A stretch of 64,000 nt of DNA from Tenacibaculum tangerinum (GCF_029853675.1 NZ_CP122539.1:434001-498000), one strand, 5' to 3'; counted from the stretch's first letter, positions 16,602-26,109 are shown. The notes: generated from the sequence alone by a model not told the origin. A program made the numbers and translations.

Positions 16602-18755
16602 ATGGTTAAAAATATAGTTTTAGCGATAGTAATGGTGCTATCAGCTATTCAAATAAAAGCACAAAATTCAATAGAAGTTAAAGTAATTTCTGACGAAAAA
16701 GAACCGATAATTGGAGCTTCGGTATATATAAAAAACACCAGCTTAGGCGCCGAAACAAATTTGAAGGGTATTGCAAAAATCACTACCATACCTAACGGAA
16801 CACAAACGTTGGTAATTTCATTTATAGGGTTTGAAACGATTGAAAAAACAATGCAGTTTCCAACGAACAAAACTCAAATCACGGTAGAACTCCATGAAGA
16901 TGAAGAGTCTTTAGAAACCGTCGTTATACAGTCGACAAGAAGTAAACGGTCCATAGCAGAAATACCCACTAGAATAGAGGTTATATCTTCTGAAGAATTA
17001 GCAGAAAAAGCATTTATGAATTCATCAAACATTGCCATGCTTTTACGCGAGAGTACAGGAATACAAATGCAACAAACCTCTGCCAATTCAGCGAATCAAA
17101 GCATTCGTATTCAAGGATTGGATGGTCGGTTTACGCAATTGCTAAAAGACGGATTTCCATTGTTTGGAGGTTTTTCAAGCGGATTGAGCATTATGCAAAT
17201 TCCACCATTAGATTTACAACAGGTAGAAATTATAAAAGGAAGCTCGTCAACATTATACGGTGGCGGTGCTATTGCGGGTTTGGTAAATTTAGTTTCTAAA
17301 AAACCAAAAAACGAACGAGAAATGAACCTCATGTTCGACCAGACTTCTCGTAACGGAAGCACCTTAAACGCTTTTTATAGTGAACGTTTCGATAGGTTTG
17401 GAGTTACGCTATACGGTTCAGCAAATAGGCAACAAGCAACCGATGTAAACGACGATCGTTTTTCAGACATTCCAAAAGTTCGAAGTGTAACGATAAATCC
17501 GTCAATATTTTACTATCCTAGCAAACAAGAAGAATGGCGTTTAAATTTTGGCACAACTCTAGAAAATCGCACTGGTGGTGCTATGGATGTTATAGCAGGA
17601 AATACATCATTAGAAAATGGTTTTTATGAAAAAAATAAAACAGAACGCTACTCGACACAACTTTCGTATACAAATGATATTTCAGAAGAAAAAAGTTTTC
17701 ATTTTAAAAATAGCATCAGCTACTTTACAAGAAATTTAGCCTTATCAGATTACGAGTTTGATGGAAAGCAATGGGCTAGTTTTACAGAAGCAACATACAA
17801 CTGGTATAACACGACTTCCGATTGGGTTTTAGGAGGAAATATGATTACTGAAAATTTTATAGAAAAACCAACTACAAACCTAGATAGAAGTTATGAGCAG
17901 TTTACTGTTGGGGCATTTACACAAAATAACTGGAGACTCACCAAAAGTTTAACACTAGAAAGCGGTTTACGAACAGATTATAACGACCATTACGGAGTTT
18001 TTGTGCTACCCAGAGCCTCTTTATTTATAAAGTATAACGATAACGTATCGAGTAGAATAGGAGGAGGCTTAGGATATAAAATACCTACTATTTTTACAGA
18101 AGATGCTGAATTGCGTTCGTATCAAAATGTAATGCCTATTAATGTCTCAAATTTTAAACCCGAAACTTCTGTAGGTTTTAATGCAGATATTAATTACAAA
18201 ACCAAAATTTTAAACGATAATGTATCGTTGTCATTCAATCAATTAGTTTTTTACACACAAGTAAAAAATGCACTGTTGTTAGAAGAAAATGCTACGAATT
18301 ATGAGTTTGTAAATTCCAATAGCCCGTTAAATAGTTATGGAGCAGAGACCAATTTAAAGTTAAAGTATAAAGATTTTATACTGTTTACCAATTACGCGTA
18401 TAATAATGTCGAAATTAATAAGAATCAAAAGGCATTAACCCCTAAGCACAGTTTTGGAGGCGTGTTAATGTACGAAGTACACGGTACCTGGCGAATAGGT
18501 TATGAAGCCTATTACAAAAGTTCGCAGTTAAGAAATGACCTTACACAAACACCCGACTTTTGGACGATGGGTTTCATGGCAATGCGAACATTTGGAAAAA
18601 TTAGTTTGTATGCAAATTTTGAAAATTTTACCGATACCAAGCAGCAAAATTATCAAGAAATGATCCAACCACCTCATAACAATCCTAGTTTAACAGATAT
18701 ATGGGCGCCGACTGATGGATTTGTATTTAATACAGGAATCTTAGTAAAATTATAA
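16602..18755 (+). CDS. TonB-dependent outer-membrane receptor
   Basis: 717 residues: signal peptide (MVKNIVLAIVMVLSAIQIKA), a carboxypeptidase-regulatory-like domain (EVKVISDEKEPIIGASVYIK), plug domain (RSIAEIPTRIEVISSEELAE ... EIIKGSSSTLYGGGAIAGLV) and a 22-strand barrel ending in an aromatic-leucine C-terminus. It lacks a SusD partner and is smaller than SusC proteins, so it belongs with siderophore, metal or vitamin receptors. The next gene is a cation exporter, which hints at a metal ligand, though a terminator separates them. Confidence 0.88.
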   Translation: MVKNIVLAIVMVLSAIQIKAQNSIEVKVISDEKEPIIGASVYIKNTSLGAETNLKGIAKITTIPNGTQTLVISFIGFETIEKTMQFPTNKTQITVELHEDEESLETVVIQSTRSKRSIAEIPTRIEVISSEELAEKAFMNSSNIAMLLRESTGIQMQQTSANSANQSIRIQGLDGRFTQLLKDGFPLFGGFSSGLSIMQIPPLDLQQVEIIKGSSSTLYGGGAIAGLVNLVSKKPKNEREMNLMFDQTSRNGSTLNAFYSERFDRFGVTLYGSANRQQATDVNDDRFSDIPKVRSVTINPSIFYYPSKQEEWRLNFGTTLENRTGGAMDVIAGNTSLENGFYEKNKTERYSTQLSYTNDISEEKSFHFKNSISYFTRNLALSDYEFDGKQWASFTEATYNWYNTTSDWVLGGNMITENFIEKPTTNLDRSYEQFTVGAFTQNNWRLTKSLTLESGLRTDYNDHYGVFVLPRASLFIKYNDNVSSRIGGGLGYKIPTIFTEDAELRSYQNVMPINVSNFKPETSVGFNADINYKTKILNDNVSLSFNQLVFYTQVKNALLLEENATNYEFVNSNSPLNSYGAETNLKLKYKDFILFTNYAYNNVEINKNQKALTPKHSFGGVLMYEVHGTWRIGYEAYYKSSQLRNDLTQTPDFWTMGFMAMRTFGKISLYANFENFTDTKQQNYQEMIQPPHNNPSLTDIWAPTDGFVFNTGILVKL

Positions 18756-18785
18756 AAAAGGGGAGTTTAAAACGTCCCTTTTTGC
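18754..18785 (+). terminator. Rho-independent terminator
   Basis: AAAAAAGGGG pairs with CCCTTTTT across an AAAAC loop right after the receptor stop codon. Confidence 0.75.
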
Positions 18786-18821
18786 ATCTTTTTTATACAT
18801 TTAGAGTCAACTTATAAAAAC

Positions 18822-19724
18822 ATGGGGCATAACCATCACCAACACTCACACGGAAATTCTACAAGCAATATTGCTGTGGCCTTCTTTTTAAATTTTGGGT
18901 TTACAATTATTGAATTTATTGGAGGTTTTTATACCAATAGCTTGGCAATAATGTCTGATGCTTTACATGATTTAGGAGATAGTTTAAGTTTAGGTTTATC
19001 GTGGTACTTTCAAAAAAAATCTAACAAAAAGGCGACTAAAACCTATTCATACGGATATAAAAGATTCTCTCTTTTAGGAGCCATCGTCAACTCAATAATA
19101 TTAGTTATAGGTTCGGTGTTTATTATTAAAGAGGCAATTCCGAGAATACTACATCCAGAAAATGCTGATGCCAAAGGAATGATGTGGTTAGCGGTTCTAG
19201 GAATTATAGTAAATGGAGCTGCGGTGTTAAGGCTAAAAAAGGGAACCTCAATCAACGAACGAGTAGTTTCCTTACATTTATTAGAAGATGTACTAGGCTG
19301 GGTGGTTGTGTTGTTAGCGAGTATTGTTATGCAGTTTTGGGATGTTCCTGTGCTAGATCCTGTTTTATCAATCGCCATCGCTGCTTTTGTTTTATATAAC
19401 GTGTACAAAAACATAAAAGAAAGTTTGCGAATTATATTGCAAGGAACCCCAGAGAATATTTCTATAAATGAAGTTCAACAAAAAATAGTTTCAATGAAAG
19501 AAATTGAAAGTATTCACGACTCCCATTTATGGACAATGGACGGCGAGTACCATGTGTTTACAGCTCATATTGTAATACAAGATAAAGAGCTATCTTGGGA
19601 AAAAGGCGACGAAATTAAGCAGCGTGTGAAACAGATGTTGCATGATGATTTTCACCTAGAACATATTACTCTTGAATTGGAGTTTGCATCGAAAGAGTGC
19701 TCCTATAAAAACTGTGGTTCTTGA
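18822..19724 (+). CDS. Cation diffusion facilitator (zinc-type) transporter
   Basis: 300 residues with a histidine-rich N-terminus (MGHNHHQHSHGN), six membrane helices and the CDF metal site: SLAIMSDALHDLGDS in helix 2 and LLEDVLGWVVVLLAS in helix 5. A cytoplasmic C-terminal domain (ESIHDSHLWTMDGEYHVFTA) follows. Such transporters push Zn2+ or similar ions out of the cytoplasm in exchange for protons. It is close to CzcD/ZitB by pattern. The promoter is presumably the short gap after the receptor terminator. Confidence 0.9.
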   Translation: MGHNHHQHSHGNSTSNIAVAFFLNFGFTIIEFIGGFYTNSLAIMSDALHDLGDSLSLGLSWYFQKKSNKKATKTYSYGYKRFSLLGAIVNSIILVIGSVFIIKEAIPRILHPENADAKGMMWLAVLGIIVNGAAVLRLKKGTSINERVVSLHLLEDVLGWVVVLLASIVMQFWDVPVLDPVLSIAIAAFVLYNVYKNIKESLRIILQGTPENISINEVQQKIVSMKEIESIHDSHLWTMDGEYHVFTAHIVIQDKELSWEKGDEIKQRVKQMLHDDFHLEHITLELEFASKECSYKNCGS

Positions 19725-19761
19725 AATTTAGTTGTACCTTTGGGTATAAAACACAGAAATA

Positions 19762-20592
19762 ATGACAAGAAACCAAGTAGAACTTAAATTCCCAAAGTTT
19801 GGAATGCTCATTCCAGTAGCAATAATTTTAATAATTTTTATAGCAAAATCAACCGAGACCATCAAATCAGGGCAAGCAGGAGTACTGTATAAAACCTTTG
19901 GTGGAGGGGTAGTAACCGACCAACCACCATTGGGAGAAGGATTTCATATCGTTGCTCCTTGGAACAAAGTTCACGTATATGAAGTACGACAACAAGAACT
20001 TTTTGAAAAAATGAAGGTGTTATCGTCTAACGGATTAGAAATTCAAATTGATGCTTCTGCGTGGTACCAACCCGTTTACAAGGATCTAGGAAATTTGCAC
20101 CAGACTTTAGGAGAAAATTATTTGCAGCGTGTTATTCAACCTGCTATTCGTTCAGCGGCTCGTAGTGTCGTTGGTCGCTACACACCTGAACAACTGTATT
20201 CTAGTAAAAGAGATGCCATTCAGGATGAAATTTTTTTAGAAACCAAGAAAATTTTAGAGAAACAATACGTTCAGTTAAATGAGGTTTTAGTGAGAGACGT
20301 TACCTTACCGCCAACCATTAAAGAGGCGATTGAGCGTAAATTAAAGCAAGAGCAAGAGTCTTTAGAATACGAGTTTAGATTGGTAACAGCTCAAAAAGAA
20401 GCAGAAAAGCAAATTATTGAAGCCAAAGGAAAGGCAGATGCCAACAGAATTTTAAGTGCTTCGTTAACCGATAAAATTTTACAAGACAAAGGTATAGAAG
20501 CGACCAATCGATTGGCAAATTCTAATAATAGTAAGGTGGTTATTATTGGTTCTGGTAAAAGCGGAATGCCGATTATTTTAGGAAATCAATAA
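19762..20592 (+). CDS. Prohibitin-like SPFH/Band 7 protein
   Basis: 276 residues: one N-terminal membrane helix (about 15-31), then the SPFH domain (TIKSGQAGVLYKTFGGGV ... GFHIVAPWNKVHVYEVRQQE) and a long charged coiled coil (about 185-235). Prohibitin-type proteins form membrane rings that gather proteases or lipids. A TACCTTTG -7 element at 19735-19742 gives it its own promoter. An inverted repeat follows the gene at 20644. Confidence 0.88.
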   Translation: MTRNQVELKFPKFGMLIPVAIILIIFIAKSTETIKSGQAGVLYKTFGGGVVTDQPPLGEGFHIVAPWNKVHVYEVRQQELFEKMKVLSSNGLEIQIDASAWYQPVYKDLGNLHQTLGENYLQRVIQPAIRSAARSVVGRYTPEQLYSSKRDAIQDEIFLETKKILEKQYVQLNEVLVRDVTLPPTIKEAIERKLKQEQESLEYEFRLVTAQKEAEKQIIEAKGKADANRILSASLTDKILQDKGIEATNRLANSNNSKVVIIGSGKSGMPIILGNQ

Positions 20593-20643
20593 ATTAAGCG
20601 CTCTATTTTCTGAAGGATAAAGCGACATTTTATCATAAAGTAA

Positions 20644-20699
20644 AAACGGTTACTTAGATGGATAATTCAATGAATGAATAGCCGTATAAGTAACCGTTT
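20644..20699 (+). terminator. Long inverted repeat, probable bidirectional terminator
   Basis: AAACGGTTACTTA (20644-20656) and TAAGTAACCGTTT (20687-20699) are perfect 13-base arms with a 30-base loop between the convergent SPFH and hydroxylase genes. Confidence 0.55.
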
Positions 20700-20760
20700 A
20701 TCTTGTTTTGTAGTAGAGTAATCTGAGGGTTTATAGATAAACAGTACTTTAAATCACTAT

Positions 20761-21342
20761 TTAATCGTCAATAAACTGGCCTTCTTTTGTTTCGGTTCTC
20801 AGTTTAGGCATGGTATTAAACACATAGTCCCAAAGAGGAGAGGAGACACCAAAAGCTTTATTTGGTTGTCTGTAATGGTGTACAGCATGATGATACCACA
20901 ATGTTTTTAAAAATTTTTTATGTACTCTAAAAATGTGAACACTATAGTGAATAGTTAAGTAAATCGTACATCCCATTAAGAACCCTGCCAAAAAACCAAA
21001 GACTAAGTCTCCTAAAATTACCCTGTATAAGATAAAAAAGAGAGTAGCCAAAATTAAGGCTAAAATAGGGGGCATAGCCAAACGCTTTTTGTCTTTTGGA
21101 TAATCGTGATGCACCCCATGCATTTTGTAACTCATATCTTCCATGGTGTGGGTATGAGGTTTTATATGATATACATAACGGTGCATAAGGTATTCTACTA
21201 AAGTAAATACGAATAAACCTGCAAAAAATAGTATAATCATTTCGGGAGTAGTAAATCCTTTTTCTATGATGCCATAATAAATAAGGCATGTAGAGATTAC
21301 ACTAAATATAACTAGTGGAATAGCAATATGAGTTTTGGTCAA
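20761..21342 (-). CDS. Fatty acid hydroxylase / sterol desaturase family protein
   Basis: Integral membrane di-iron oxygenase with the histidine clusters HRYVYH, HGVHHDYP, HYSVH and HHAVHHY in the expected order, and four membrane segments. It likely hydroxylates a fatty acyl chain, for example of a sphingolipid or capnine-type lipid. The coordinates use TTG 21342, but coding-like sequence in the same frame (KNKGSGQIFKNPFLER) reaches back to 21444 and looks like the normal N-terminus; no ATG, GTG or TTG is found there. Confidence 0.8.
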   Translation of the reverse strand: MTKTHIAIPLVIFSVISTCLIYYGIIEKGFTTPEMIILFFAGLFVFTLVEYLMHRYVYHIKPHTHTMEDMSYKMHGVHHDYPKDKKRLAMPPILALILATLFFILYRVILGDLVFGFLAGFLMGCTIYLTIHYSVHIFRVHKKFLKTLWYHHAVHHYRQPNKAFGVSSPLWDYVFNTMPKLRTETKEGQFIDD

Positions 21343-21633
21343 ACGTTCTAAAAAAGGATTTTTAAAAATTTGACCGCTGCCCTTATTTTTCGGACGCTTA
21401 GGTCTGTTTTGAAGTGTAGTTATAACTTTGGTTTTGAGATAAATTTACTAAAATTTGATTATAGCTGTATGCTAGTTTAGCACTTCAGAGCCAACAATTA
21501 TTGAAGTTTTAGTGTATAAACAATTAAACGAGTTGCAAGATTACACTGTGTTGAAATGAGTATGAATACCCGCAAAGCAAGTTTTAGAAAGGAAGTTATT
21601 GTAAAAAAGAAGGTTTAAAACGTACAAAGAAAA

Positions 21634-22215
21634 TCAATTTTTCTTAATCTCTTTGTTTTTAATATTTAAGTCAAAGTGTATTTCAATAGCATCAGATACG
21701 ACCACTAAACCTAACATTTTTCTCGGTGCTTCTAACTCAAAGTCGCTAAGTTTTACATCCATACAACCCTGAACAGAAAGGTGTTGTTCATTACTAATTT
21801 TTATGGGTACGGTAATTTCTTTTTTTCTGCCAGCAATTTTTAGTTGTACTCTTGCAAGTGCCTGTTGTTGACTTATTAAATCTATCTCGTTCAACAAAAT
21901 TTCAATGTTCGGATATTGTTTGGTTTTCAGAAGTTTTAGAAAGTCCTTGTTCATCATTTTCTTTCCACAATCAAAACATGAATTGGCTATTTTTAAGTTG
22001 GCATTTCGAAATGATATCTTTTTTCCACGCTGCTCATACCCAACGTCTAGTGTAGGGTTTACAAACTGAAAGTCGAGTTGACATTCAAAAGTATTAATAT
22101 TGGTATAACCTAAGATAGTAAGCTTACTGTCGTTTGAAATAACTACGGTTGTAGATTTCGAAGTTGTTAAAAAAGGGATGAGTAAAATACTTAAATAGGT
22201 AACTAACAATCTCAT
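21634..22215 (-). CDS. YceI-like secreted protein
   Basis: 193 residues from ATG 22215 (a TTG nine bases upstream is an alternative). A signal peptide (MRLLVTYLSILLIPFLTTS) is followed by a YceI-like barrel: KLTILGYTNINTFECQLDF matches the usual SSLHDWD strand, and NKDFLKLLKTKQYPNIEI is the MNKDMYKALKAKKYPYI segment. These lipocalin-like proteins bind polyprenoid or amphipathic lipids in the periplasm. It is followed, upstream on this strand, by a terminator and a porin-YceI pair, making three related-context genes in a row. Confidence 0.75.
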   Translation of the reverse strand: MRLLVTYLSILLIPFLTTSKSTTVVISNDSKLTILGYTNINTFECQLDFQFVNPTLDVGYEQRGKKISFRNANLKIANSCFDCGKKMMNKDFLKLLKTKQYPNIEILLNEIDLISQQQALARVQLKIAGRKKEITVPIKISNEQHLSVQGCMDVKLSDFELEAPRKMLGLVVVSDAIEIHFDLNIKNKEIKKN

Positions 22216-22256
22216 AAGATTCAAGTATTTAGTTACTGCAAATATAATAAAATAAT

Positions 22257-22298
22257 AAAAAGAACCTCATATTCATGAAGTTGAATATGAGGTTTTAA
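22257..22298 (-). terminator. Rho-independent terminator
   Basis: AACCTCATATTCA and TGAATATGAGGTT form a perfect stem; on the minus strand it is followed by TTCTTTTTAT. It ends the YceI-porin transcript. Confidence 0.8.
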
Positions 22299-22311
22299 AG
22301 TTTTGTACTTA

Positions 22312-23577
22312 TTAGAAGCTAATTACAGTTTCAAACATGATACCATTAAACTTAGCATCGTTAAAGATACTAGTAGTGTCATAGCCATCGTGTTTTTGAT
22401 TTACGTACTCAAATTTAGCTAGAATATTTTTAGTCATAAACCAACCTGCTCCAAGTTGGAATCTAGAAATTTCAATTTCACCTTCACTTCTATCTTCTGC
22501 ATCTACTTTATTATAACGACCTCCGATAAAGAATTTTTCATCATTACCAAATCTGTAGATTAACTCAGTAGAAAACTGGGTCGCTGTTCTTTCTTCTGCT
22601 TCGCTATCAGCTTTACCGCTGGCAGTCTCAAAAGTTCCAAAAAATTCAAGTCCTTTATATTTTACAAAAGGATTGATCATGATGGCAGTGATTTGATTTC
22701 TCAACCCAGGGTTATAACGACCAGATCTGAAGTTAGATCTAGCAGAAGCTTCGTCATCTTCAAGAACTAGATAATATCTAGAACCTGCTCTATCTGCACT
22801 ATATAAATAACTATTTCTTACAAAACCTGTGTTATAAATCGAACCTGTAAGTCTGAAGCGTAAATCATTATCAAACTGTTTGTCATACCCTAGTTTCGCT
22901 ATAAAAGACGCACCACCAGTACCAGGATTATCAACACCTTGGTTTAATTTACCGTTGGTAACACCCATCATTCCAATAAAACCATTTCTTTGATAGTATA
23001 ATTCAGCACCTACCTCTGTTGTAAAGGCATCCATAATTAAGTTTCCAACAAATGGATTGTAAATAGCTTGCGCATTGTCAGATCTTCTAAAATGTGCATC
23101 ACCATAATTGTTTTCCATATGACCTATTTTTAAGGTAGCATACTGCATAAAATCTTCAAGGAAACCTTCTTTTATGAACTCTAATTTATCAAATTGAATA
23201 TAACCTCCTTTTACGTAAGGCTCTGGATGGTGTCTTGAAGAAAGGTATGTTCTTAAATGCATTCTTATACCGTCATACAATGCAACATCCAAATCTAAAT
23301 TGGCAGTGGCTAAGTTAAAGTTGTCACCAATCTCTTTAAGAGGAACGATTCCTGAATTTTCGTGGTTAAGTGCTTGAAATTGAAGTGATGATGAACCACC
23401 TATTCTTACCTTAACACCATCAAAGGTAGATTCTGTTGATTTTGGAGCTTCAAAAACGTTGATACCTCTTTTGTCTGGCTGTCTGTAATTATCTAAATCC
23501 CTGTTTTTTTGTGCACTAAGGGGTAAGACAAATAAAGCCATTAATACTGCTAATGCTATTTTAAAATTACTTTTCAT
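22312..23577 (-). CDS. Outer-membrane beta-barrel porin-like protein
   Basis: 421 residues with signal peptide (MKSNFKIALAVLMALFVLPL then SAQ), many alternating amphipathic strands, and a C-terminal VISF typical of barrels. Patterns such as LKIGHMENNYGDAHFRRSDN and NPFVGNLIMDAFTTEVGAEL are those of Bacteroidota porins. The substrate is not known. The ATG overlaps the upstream YceI stop by four bases, so the two are translated together. Confidence 0.8.
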   Translation of the reverse strand: MKSNFKIALAVLMALFVLPLSAQKNRDLDNYRQPDKRGINVFEAPKSTESTFDGVKVRIGGSSSLQFQALNHENSGIVPLKEIGDNFNLATANLDLDVALYDGIRMHLRTYLSSRHHPEPYVKGGYIQFDKLEFIKEGFLEDFMQYATLKIGHMENNYGDAHFRRSDNAQAIYNPFVGNLIMDAFTTEVGAELYYQRNGFIGMMGVTNGKLNQGVDNPGTGGASFIAKLGYDKQFDNDLRFRLTGSIYNTGFVRNSYLYSADRAGSRYYLVLEDDEASARSNFRSGRYNPGLRNQITAIMINPFVKYKGLEFFGTFETASGKADSEAEERTATQFSTELIYRFGNDEKFFIGGRYNKVDAEDRSEGEIEISRFQLGAGWFMTKNILAKFEYVNQKHDGYDTTSIFNDAKFNGIMFETVISF

Positions 23578-24158
23578 GATTGTTCTGTTTTAAATTTTGT
23601 ATTGAATTTTATAGTTATTTGATCGCCTGTGGTTATAGCACCCAATAAAGCTTTTGGAGGCTCTATACCATAGTCTGTCATATGTATTACTTTGCTACCT
23701 ATAATGCCAATGCCATCTTGGTTTTTTGACACTAAGAAGGTAATTAATATAGAACGTTTTTGTCCTGCTACCTCTAAATCTCCAGATACTTTCATGCGAT
23801 AGTTGCCGTCTTCAAGAGGAGTAATAGAATTCATTTTGGTCATTGTAAAGGTTATGAATTCATGTTTTTTTGTCTTTAAAGCTTTGTACGTGTTCTTGTC
23901 CATACTTTTTTTACCACTCTTTAAAGATGTAGACTTTATCTTTATGAATAAATGGTTAATGTTAAAACTTTCCTCAGTTACTGCATTTACCTCTCCATCA
24001 AATGTCTTGGTTGTCACATCCCAGTCATGCAAACTAGAAGTTCCAGAAACCGTAATAATAGACTTAGTTTTGTCTATTTGAAATTGTTGAGAATTTACTT
24101 GCCATGCGAAAGAAAACACCAACAACAAATTGCATATTATAAACTTACTTTTTTTCAT
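23574..24158 (-). CDS. YceI family protein
   Basis: 194 residues with a signal peptide (MKKSKFIICNLLLVFSFAWQ, cleavage near VNS-QQF). The YceI signature is complete: SIITVSGTSSLHDWDVTTKT, SLKSGKKSMDKNTYKALKTK, and MTDYGIEPPKALLGAITTGD. Periplasmic lipid-binding lipocalin fold. It is the first gene of an operon with the porin. A perfect palindrome about 50 bases before the start is a likely operator. Confidence 0.9.
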   Translation of the reverse strand: MKKSKFIICNLLLVFSFAWQVNSQQFQIDKTKSIITVSGTSSLHDWDVTTKTFDGEVNAVTEESFNINHLFIKIKSTSLKSGKKSMDKNTYKALKTKKHEFITFTMTKMNSITPLEDGNYRMKVSGDLEVAGQKRSILITFLVSKNQDGIGIIGSKVIHMTDYGIEPPKALLGAITTGDQITIKFNTKFKTEQS

Positions 24159-24208
24159 TTTTTTATTTATTTCTATAACAAATTTCGGATTAAAATAGTT
24201 GAGTAAAA

Positions 24209-24222
24209 ATGATAATTATCAT
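24209..24222. promoter_or_regulatory. Palindromic operator candidate (Fur-like)
   Basis: ATGATAATTATCAT is a perfect 14-base palindrome 51 bases before the YceI start. It resembles the TGATAAT halves of Fur-family boxes; the regulator is inferred. Confidence 0.4.
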
Positions 24223-24612
24223 GGTTTTTGAAAAATAAAAATCCTTATTTATTAAATATTATTTAAAATATGAAGTAAACATATAGCTTGTATTAATGAA
24301 AATAAAAAATATTGTATTTATTTTGATGATTTCGTAATTTTAAGGCAGACTTGAGAAAAATATTTTTTCACGAGTTGAAATGTATAAAAACTCTCAAAAA
24401 TCGATAAAAAAACATTAACGTCATTATTGTAAAAAAGAAGGTTTCTGCTCGAAAAAGTATATGATTTTGAAGGTGTATTCAGGCAAAACTTAAACGACAG
24501 AAAATGACAACGATTTGTAAGATTAAATCTTGTTCATTACATACCAAAAAATATCTTGCTTCTTGAAAACTGAAGGCTAGTAAACAAATGGATTAACAAT
24601 ATAAATCAAAAG
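24223..24612. other. Gene-free stretch
   Basis: No gene or RNA is supported. It holds a 21-base word, TTATTGTAAAAAAGAAGGTT plus T (24424-24444), repeated exactly at 21596-21616, also between genes; its meaning is unknown. Confidence 0.5.
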
Positions 24613-24653
24613 AAAAAATCTCTCAACAAACAGCTGTTCGTTGAGAGATTTTA
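24613..24653 (-). terminator. Rho-independent terminator
   Basis: AATCTCTCAAC and GTTGAGAGATT form an 11-base stem; on the minus strand it is followed by TTTTTC. It ends the OmpA-family gene. Confidence 0.85.
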
Positions 24654-24707
24654 TAGTTTTAATCCTGATAATAACTGTAACGTATATTCAGGATAACGAA
24701 TTGTTTT

Positions 24708-25406
24708 TTAGTTTTTACCTGCTTCTTTTTTAGCCTCTTCTATCATTTCTTCATTCGCTACAATGGCAAATTCAACACGTCTGTTTTGACTTCTTCCTTC
24801 AGCAGTATCATTTGTAGCTATAGGATCTTCAATTCCCATTCCTTTTGTTTGAAAACGACTACCGTCTAAACCTTTGCTAGCTAAGTAGTTTCTTACAGAG
24901 TTAGCTCTTTTTTCAGAAAGCATTTGATTGTAATCAACAGCACCGGTATTGTCTGTGTAACCATAAATTACAATATTAGTGTTTTCGTAATCTTTAAACA
25001 CAGGAACTAATTTGTCTAAATTAGCTTGTGCAGTGGCAGTTAAAGTAGCTTTGTTCGTAGCAAATTGAATCGCGTTTTCGCCCAAAGTAAGTTTGATACC
25101 TTCTCCGATTCTTTCAACATCTGCACCAGGCAATGCTTCTTCAATTTCACGGGCCTGTTTGTCCATTTTATTACCAATAACACCACCAGCAACACCACCA
25201 ACAACACCTCCTAAAATGGCACCAAGTTCAGAGTTGTTTCCACTACCTACGTTGTTTCCAATAACAGCACCTATCACAGCACCGGCAGTAGTACCGATAG
25301 CAGCACCTTTTTGAGTGTTGTTAGCATTCTCAATAGATTTACATGAAGTAAAAATAGTTCCTGCTAAAAATAAAACTGATAAACTATAAATGATTGATTT
25401 TTTCAT
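24708..25406 (-). CDS. OmpA family lipoprotein with glycine zipper
   Basis: 232 residues. The lipoprotein signal MKKSIIYSLSVLFLAGTIFT ends at SC22. A glycine-zipper segment (about 35-80, GAAIGTTAGAVIGAVIGNNV and similar) is followed by the OmpA C-terminal domain: NIVIYGYTDNTGAVDYNQML, SEKRANSVRNYLASKG and the final NRRVEF bind peptidoglycan. It resembles YiaD and anchors the outer membrane to the wall. It lies 14 bases after the lipocalin-like lipoprotein gene and is probably cotranscribed with it. Confidence 0.9.
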   Translation of the reverse strand: MKKSIIYSLSVLFLAGTIFTSCKSIENANNTQKGAAIGTTAGAVIGAVIGNNVGSGNNSELGAILGGVVGGVAGGVIGNKMDKQAREIEEALPGADVERIGEGIKLTLGENAIQFATNKATLTATAQANLDKLVPVFKDYENTNIVIYGYTDNTGAVDYNQMLSEKRANSVRNYLASKGLDGSRFQTKGMGIEDPIATNDTAEGRSQNRRVEFAIVANEEMIEEAKKEAGKN

Positions 25407-25420
25407 AATGTATTTGTTAA

Positions 25421-25897
25421 TTATTGTCTTTGAAATGAGTATGTTATGTCTTCTATTTTTCCTGCAACATTTACTTTGTCAATTAAGTCAAAGCTATTTT
25501 CTGTTACATTGTTTAATTTTAAAATATAACCGCTATTTACATCTTTTGCCTTGTGGCTATCGATGATTTTTAAAATAAAGTTTCCGTCAGTATTAACATA
25601 CCAAGTAATTGGCGAGCTAAAGTCTTTACAATCGGTACTAGGGTTGTTTAAACTCATTTCTCCTTCATTGTTATTTGAAACAAAACTCCAGTTACTACCA
25701 ATAAAGCACTTAGAGTCTTCTACATTGAAAGAATTTACGGCTAAGTAATTAGAACCAGAAAAGTTAACCGCAGTAATGGTCCAATTCCCTTTTAGCATTC
25801 GCTCAGTTTTGTTATCAAGCTTTGTATTTGTTACAGAGGTAGATTTACAGCCTACAACTATAAAAACGAATAAGCATATAATTGAAAGTTTTTTCAT
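25421..25897 (-). CDS. Lipocalin-like lipoprotein
   Basis: 158 residues from ATG 25897, chosen because MKKLSIICLFVFIVVGC is a full lipoprotein signal; an upstream in-frame ATG would place extra residues before it. RMLKGNWTITAVNFSG opens a lipocalin-type barrel with the G-x-W motif, and the remaining strands alternate up to DITYSFQRQ. Function is unknown, envelope-located. It leads the operon with the OmpA-family gene. Confidence 0.75.
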   Translation of the reverse strand: MKKLSIICLFVFIVVGCKSTSVTNTKLDNKTERMLKGNWTITAVNFSGSNYLAVNSFNVEDSKCFIGSNWSFVSNNNEGEMSLNNPSTDCKDFSSPITWYVNTDGNFILKIIDSHKAKDVNSGYILKLNNVTENSFDLIDKVNVAGKIEDITYSFQRQ

Positions 25898-26109
25898 AAT
25901 TAAAAGTTTAGTATTTTTCTGTTTAGACACAAAAATACAAACATGGTCACTTAATATTTAACTCAATACAATTTTTGTTATGCTCATTTATTTATTAATT
26001 TGCACGTTTTTAGGGATGATTTCTTTCCCACGCTGAATTTTCGAGCTTTCGAAAGGATAAAGGTAGACAAGGAATGGTTATTTTATTCACATTTAAAAAA
26101 AATATTAAA

